From Doris montereyensis (Eukaryota > Mollusca > Gastropoda > Nudibranchia > Dorididae), in contig JAXRKP010001327.1 of the NCBI GenBank assembly GCA_037039925.1, positions 74,642 to 138,641 of the forward strand: DNA of 64,000 nt, given 5' to 3'. Positions 59,816 through 64,000 of the stretch are shown here, in pieces. Under the pieces are notes generated by a model that saw only the letters and a program-made list of their open reading frames with translations, was not told the origin of the DNA and did no database searches. Each line of letters begins with the position of its first letter. Positions within the stretch are counted from its first letter, which is position 1. The translations under genes and the position numbers were made by a program.

Positions 59816-62800
59816 GATAAGTATTTAGTGCTGGAGTTAACCATCGTGAGATTGGTATTCAGATCTAGAGTTTACCATCGTGAGATTAGTATTCAGGTCT
59901 GGAGTTAACCAACGTGAGATTAGTATTCAGGTCTTGAGTTTACCATCTTGAGATTAGGATTCAGTTCTAGAGTTTACCATCGTGAAATTGGCATCCAGGT
60001 CTGGAGTTAACCATCGTGGGATTGGAAATCAAGGCTGGAGTTAACCATCATGAGATTAGTATTCATCGCTGGATACCATCATGAGATTGGTATTCAGGTC
60101 TGGAGTTTACCATCGTGAGATTGGTTTTCAGGTCTGGAGTTTACCATCGTGAGATTGGTATTCAGGTCTGGAGTTTACCATCGTGAAATTGGTATTCAGG
60201 TCTGGAGTTTACCATCGTGAGATTAGGATTCAGCGCTGGATACCATCATGAGATTGGTATTCAGGTCTGGAGTAAACATCGTTGAGATTGGTATTCAGGT
60301 CTGGAGTTTACCATCGTGAGATTAGGATTCAGCTGGATACCATCGTGAGATTGGTATTCAAATCTGGAGTTTACCATCGTGAGATTGGTATCCAGGTCTG
60401 GAGTTTACCATCGTGACATTTGTATCCAGGGCTGGAGTTAACCATCGCGGACATTGGTATCCAGGGCTGGAGTTTACCATCGTGACATTGGTATCCAGGG
60501 CTGGAGTTTACCATCGTGACATTGGTATCCAGGGTTGGAGTTTACCATCGTGGGATTGGTAATCAGGGTTGAGTTTGCCATCGTGAGATTGGTATTCCAG
60601 TCTGGAGTTTACCATCGTGAGATTAGGATTCAGGTCTGGAGTTAACCATCGTGAGATTGGTAATCAGGGCTGGAGTTTTCCCATCGTGAGATTGGTAATC
60701 AGGAATGGGGTTTACCGTCGTGAGATTGGTATTTAAGCCTGGAGTTAACCATCGTGGATGGGATGGTCTGGGGATTGGTAATCAGGTTTCTGGGGTATTA
60801 ACTATCGCGTGGAGAGATTAGGTAATCCTGGATTCAATTGGTATTCCTGGAGTTTACCGTGGAGATTGGTAATCAGGACTGGGGTTGACCATCGTGAGAT
60901 TGGTATTCAAGCCTGGAGTTAACCATCGTGAGATTGGTAATGTATTCAAGTCACGATGAGATTGGTATTCAGTCTGGAGTTTACCATCGTGAGATTGGTA
61001 TTCAGGTCTGGAGTTTACCATCGGATTGGTAATCAGGACTGGGGTTTACCATCGTGAGATTGGTATTCAGGAGTTAACCTGGAGTTTACCATCGTGAGAT
61101 TTGGGATCACGAAATTTGTATTCTGGAGTTTACCATCGTGGGATTGGTATCAGGGTTGGAGTTTGCCATCGTGATTGGTATCCATTGAGTTTACCATCGT
61201 GACATTGGTATCCAGTCTGGAGTTTACCATCGTTGACATTGACCAGGACATTGGTATCAGGGCCGGAGTTGACCATTGGACATTGGTATCCAGGGCTGGA
61301 GTTTACCATCTTGACATTGGTATCCAGGGTTGGAGTTGACCATCGTCACATTGGTATCCAGGTACTGGGGTTTACCATCGTGACAGATTGAGTTTATTCA
61401 AGTATCCCTGGAGTTAACCATTGGTATCGAGGGCTTGAGTTGGTACTTTGGTATCCAGGGCTGGAGTTGGTCTGGTATCCAGGGTTAACCATCGTGATTG
61501 GTATCCAGTACTGGAGTTGACCATCGTGACATTGGTATCCAGGTTTGGAGTTTACCATCGTGTATCCAACTGGAGTTTACCATCGTGACATTGGTCAAGG
61601 TTTGGAGTTTACCATCGAGACATTGATATCGTGAGATTGGTATTCAGGTCTGGAGTTTACCATGTTGAGATATCCAGGGATTCAGACATTGGTATCCAGA
61701 GCTGGAGTTTACCATCGAGACATTGGAGATTGGTATTCAGCTGGAGTTGACCATCTGAGTTTACCATCGTGAGAGTTGGTATTCAGCATCTGGAGTTTAC
61801 CATCGTGACATTGGTATCCAGGGCTGGAGTTTACCATCGTGAGACATTGGTATCCAGAGTTGACATTGGTATCCAGAGTTGGAGTTTACCATCGTGACAT
61901 TGGTATCCAGGGCTGGAGTTGACCATTGAGACATTGGTATCCAGGGCTGGAGTTGACCCATCTTGACATTGGTATCCAGGGCTGGAGTTGACCATCGTCA
62001 CATTGGTATCCAGGGATTTTGGAGTTTACCATTGTGACATTGGTATCCAGATTGGCCTGAGTTTACCATCGTGACATTGGTATCCAGGTTGGGGCATTGG
62101 TATGGAGTTGACCATCGTGACATTGGTATCGAGGGACATTGGTTCTAGGGGAGTTGACCATCGTGACATTGATATTGGTATCCAGGGCTGGAGTTGACCA
62201 TCGTGACATTGGTATCCAGGGGGTTGGAGTTGACCATCGTGACATTGGTATCCAGTGACTGGAGTTGACCATCGTGACATTGGTATCCAGGGCTGGAGGA
62301 GTTTCCAGGGCCATGACCATTGAGGCGTACAGGGCTGAGTTTACCATCCAGTACTGGAGTTTTTACCATCTGGAGTTGACGATCGTCACATTGGTATCTA
62401 GGGCATTGGAGTTAACCATCGTGACATTGATATCCAGGGCTGGAGTTGACCATCGTGAGATTGGTATCCAGGGCTGGAGTTGACCATCGTGACATTGGTA
62501 TCCAGTGATCGTGACATTGGTATCCAGGTGACATTGGTATCCAGGGCTGGAGTTGGAGTTTATCATCGTGACATTGGTGTCCAGGTTTGGAGTTTACCAT
62601 CGTGACATTGGTATCCAGGGCTAGAGTTTACCATCGTGACATTGTTATCCAGAGCTGGAGTTTACCATCGAGACATTGGTATCCAGGGCTGAAGTTGACC
62701 ATCGTGGCTTTGGTATCCAGGGCTGGAGTTGACCATCGTGAGATTGGTATCCAGGGCTGGAGTTTACCATCGTGACATTGGTATCTAGGGCTGGAGTTGA

Positions 62801-63225
62801 CCATCGTGACATTGGTATACAGGGCTGGAGTTGACCATCGTGAGATTGGTATCCAGGGCTGGAGTTGACCATCGTGACATTGGACATTGGAGTTTACCAT
62901 CGTGACATTGGGTCCTGGAAGTTTACCATCGTGACTTTGGTATCCAGGTGGAGTTTACCATCGTGACATTGTTATCCAGAGCTGGAGTTTACCATCGAGA
63001 CATTGGTATCCAGGGCTGGAGTTTACCATCGGACATTGGTATCCAGGTTTGGAGTTTACGATCATGACATTGGTATCCAGGGCTGGAGTTGACCATCGTG
63101 ACATTGGTATCGAGGGCCGGAGTTTACCATCGTGACATTGTATCCATCCAGGGCTGGAGTTTACCATTGTGACATTGGTATCCAGGGCTGGAGTTTACCA
63201 TTGTGACATTGGTATCCAGAGTCGG

Positions 63226-64000
63226 AGGTCTGATATAGCGGTCTTGAACTGGTGTTATAACCTCGAGGTTGACCGCTTCTTTGGTTGCCTCTCTAGCTTG
63301 GTGACGTTTGCTTAAAGTAGAGTTGGCCGGCAGCATTCCCAGAGCGTGATTTCTCTTATTTTCGTTCAATCAAGGCATTGCTATTGAACTGTAAAAACTA
63401 TGTTTGATGCGAATTTAGATATCCCTTTACTTTAAACAAGCTTTCATTCACCGCAAAACAAGAAAGGCATAAAATCACCACGTGGTATGTGTACTTTGGA
63501 CATACACGTTTGCAGTTTTACACATGAGCCTCAAAAATAAAGCTCGAGTCATTTTTTCTAGGTAAGGGAAATTCGTCACTATTTTTAATTGGAAACTAAA
63601 GGAATTTACTGCACACGAGTTCAGTTATTTAAATTGAAACTGAAAAATTGGTAGATATCTACTTTCTTTTGATCGCCAGTTTATTATAATGGTCTAAAAC
63701 GTCGAGACAATGCCCTTTGTAATGAAAAATTATGACTTGATTAATAGTTTGATAGCCTTCACTAAACATTAAGTGATTGCATTATAATTTAAAAGGGTTT
63801 CATTAATAATTAATGATACGTCCAGTGGAATATTATAATTAAATACAGTTGTTTGCAAATTTTCAATCATTCGTTGAACATACACTTCAGAAATTCAGGA
63901 GTAGGAACCACAAAGAGAAGTACATTATATAACTGAAAACAAAACTTGTTTTTTATTCATAAAAAAACAAAACACCGTTCACATAATAATATTAATAAAA
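63226..64000. other. Right-edge unique sequence, no gene seen
   Basis: The array ends abruptly near 63225. The following sequence is AT-rich without supported frames. The short minus frame 63369-63124 begins in unique sequence and runs into the array, so it is not credible as a gene. Confidence 0.4.

Larger units (their letters stand above)
58364..63225. repeat. Minisatellite array, unit about 34 bp, near 100 copies, interrupted by LINEs
   Basis: The unit reads GGTATCCAGGGCTGGAG then TT(T/G/A)ACCATCGTGACATT. Two subtypes exist. A GAGATTGGTATTCAGGTC type dominates before about 61100, and a GACATTGGTATCCAGGGC type dominates after about 61150. Truncated and merged units are common near 60750-61800. 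Because 34 is not a multiple of three and the minus strand lacks stops in all three phases, it yields several overlapping spurious open frames (repeats of MSRWSTPALDTNVTMVN type). No flanking gene explains them as protein. Confidence 0.95.

Noticed and set aside
62026..63167. Repeat protein with PWIPMSRWSTPALDTN-like units on the minus strand
   Set aside because: The 34-bp unit rotates through three frames and has no start, splice or conserved flank. Treated as minisatellite unless peptides are found.

Overview
This is AT-rich animal nuclear DNA with long introns, many microsatellites, tRNA-derived SINEs, LINEs, small TIR elements and a large minisatellite. I infer a lophotrochozoan, most likely a gastropod mollusc; no sequence here proves the species. 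There is no CRISPR array, operon or other prokaryotic system.

Three host genes can be read. (1) On the minus strand, 3801-7024 (probably from 7763), a large exon encodes a RING1-IBR-RING2 (RBR) protein whose RING2 has Ser where the catalytic Cys should be. (2) On the minus strand, 24145-34047, six exons encode the copper chaperone for superoxide dismutase (CCS). It keeps the domain III CxC but has lost the domain I MxCxxC site and most zinc-site histidines of domain II. (3) On the plus strand, 39223-46374, eight exons encode an SLC35A-type (Nuc_sug_transp) Golgi/ER nucleotide-sugar transporter. CCS and the transporter are divergent, about 5 kb apart. Two further open frames have no recognised function: a predicted secreted protein at 14415-15122 and a hydrophilic protein at 22090-22857.

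The rest is mostly mobile-element debris. There is a LINE 3' end at the left edge, a Ty3/gypsy integrase fossil (10.5-11.3 kb), a hAT (SCAND3/ZBED-like) transposase fossil (15.9-16.8 kb), and a foldback element with a tRNA-like centre (18 kb). At least five CAGT-ended elements flanked by TA, a family of tRNA-SINEs and a 5'-truncated LINE (27.8-29.5 kb) follow. A 589-bp TIR element carries a 10-bp target duplication (52.8 kb). A roughly 34-bp minisatellite fills 58.4-63.2 kb and is interrupted by two LINE copies in inverted orientation.

The most unusual structure is at 44276-44928. A 28-bp minisatellite of about 23 units is built from the 3' splice junction of transporter exon 6, so the true acceptor is preceded by a ladder of near-identical decoy acceptors. 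The two best-read genes carry several single-base frame breaks, mostly in short homopolymers. This looks more like uncorrected assembly indels than independent gene death and affects any automatic gene call here.
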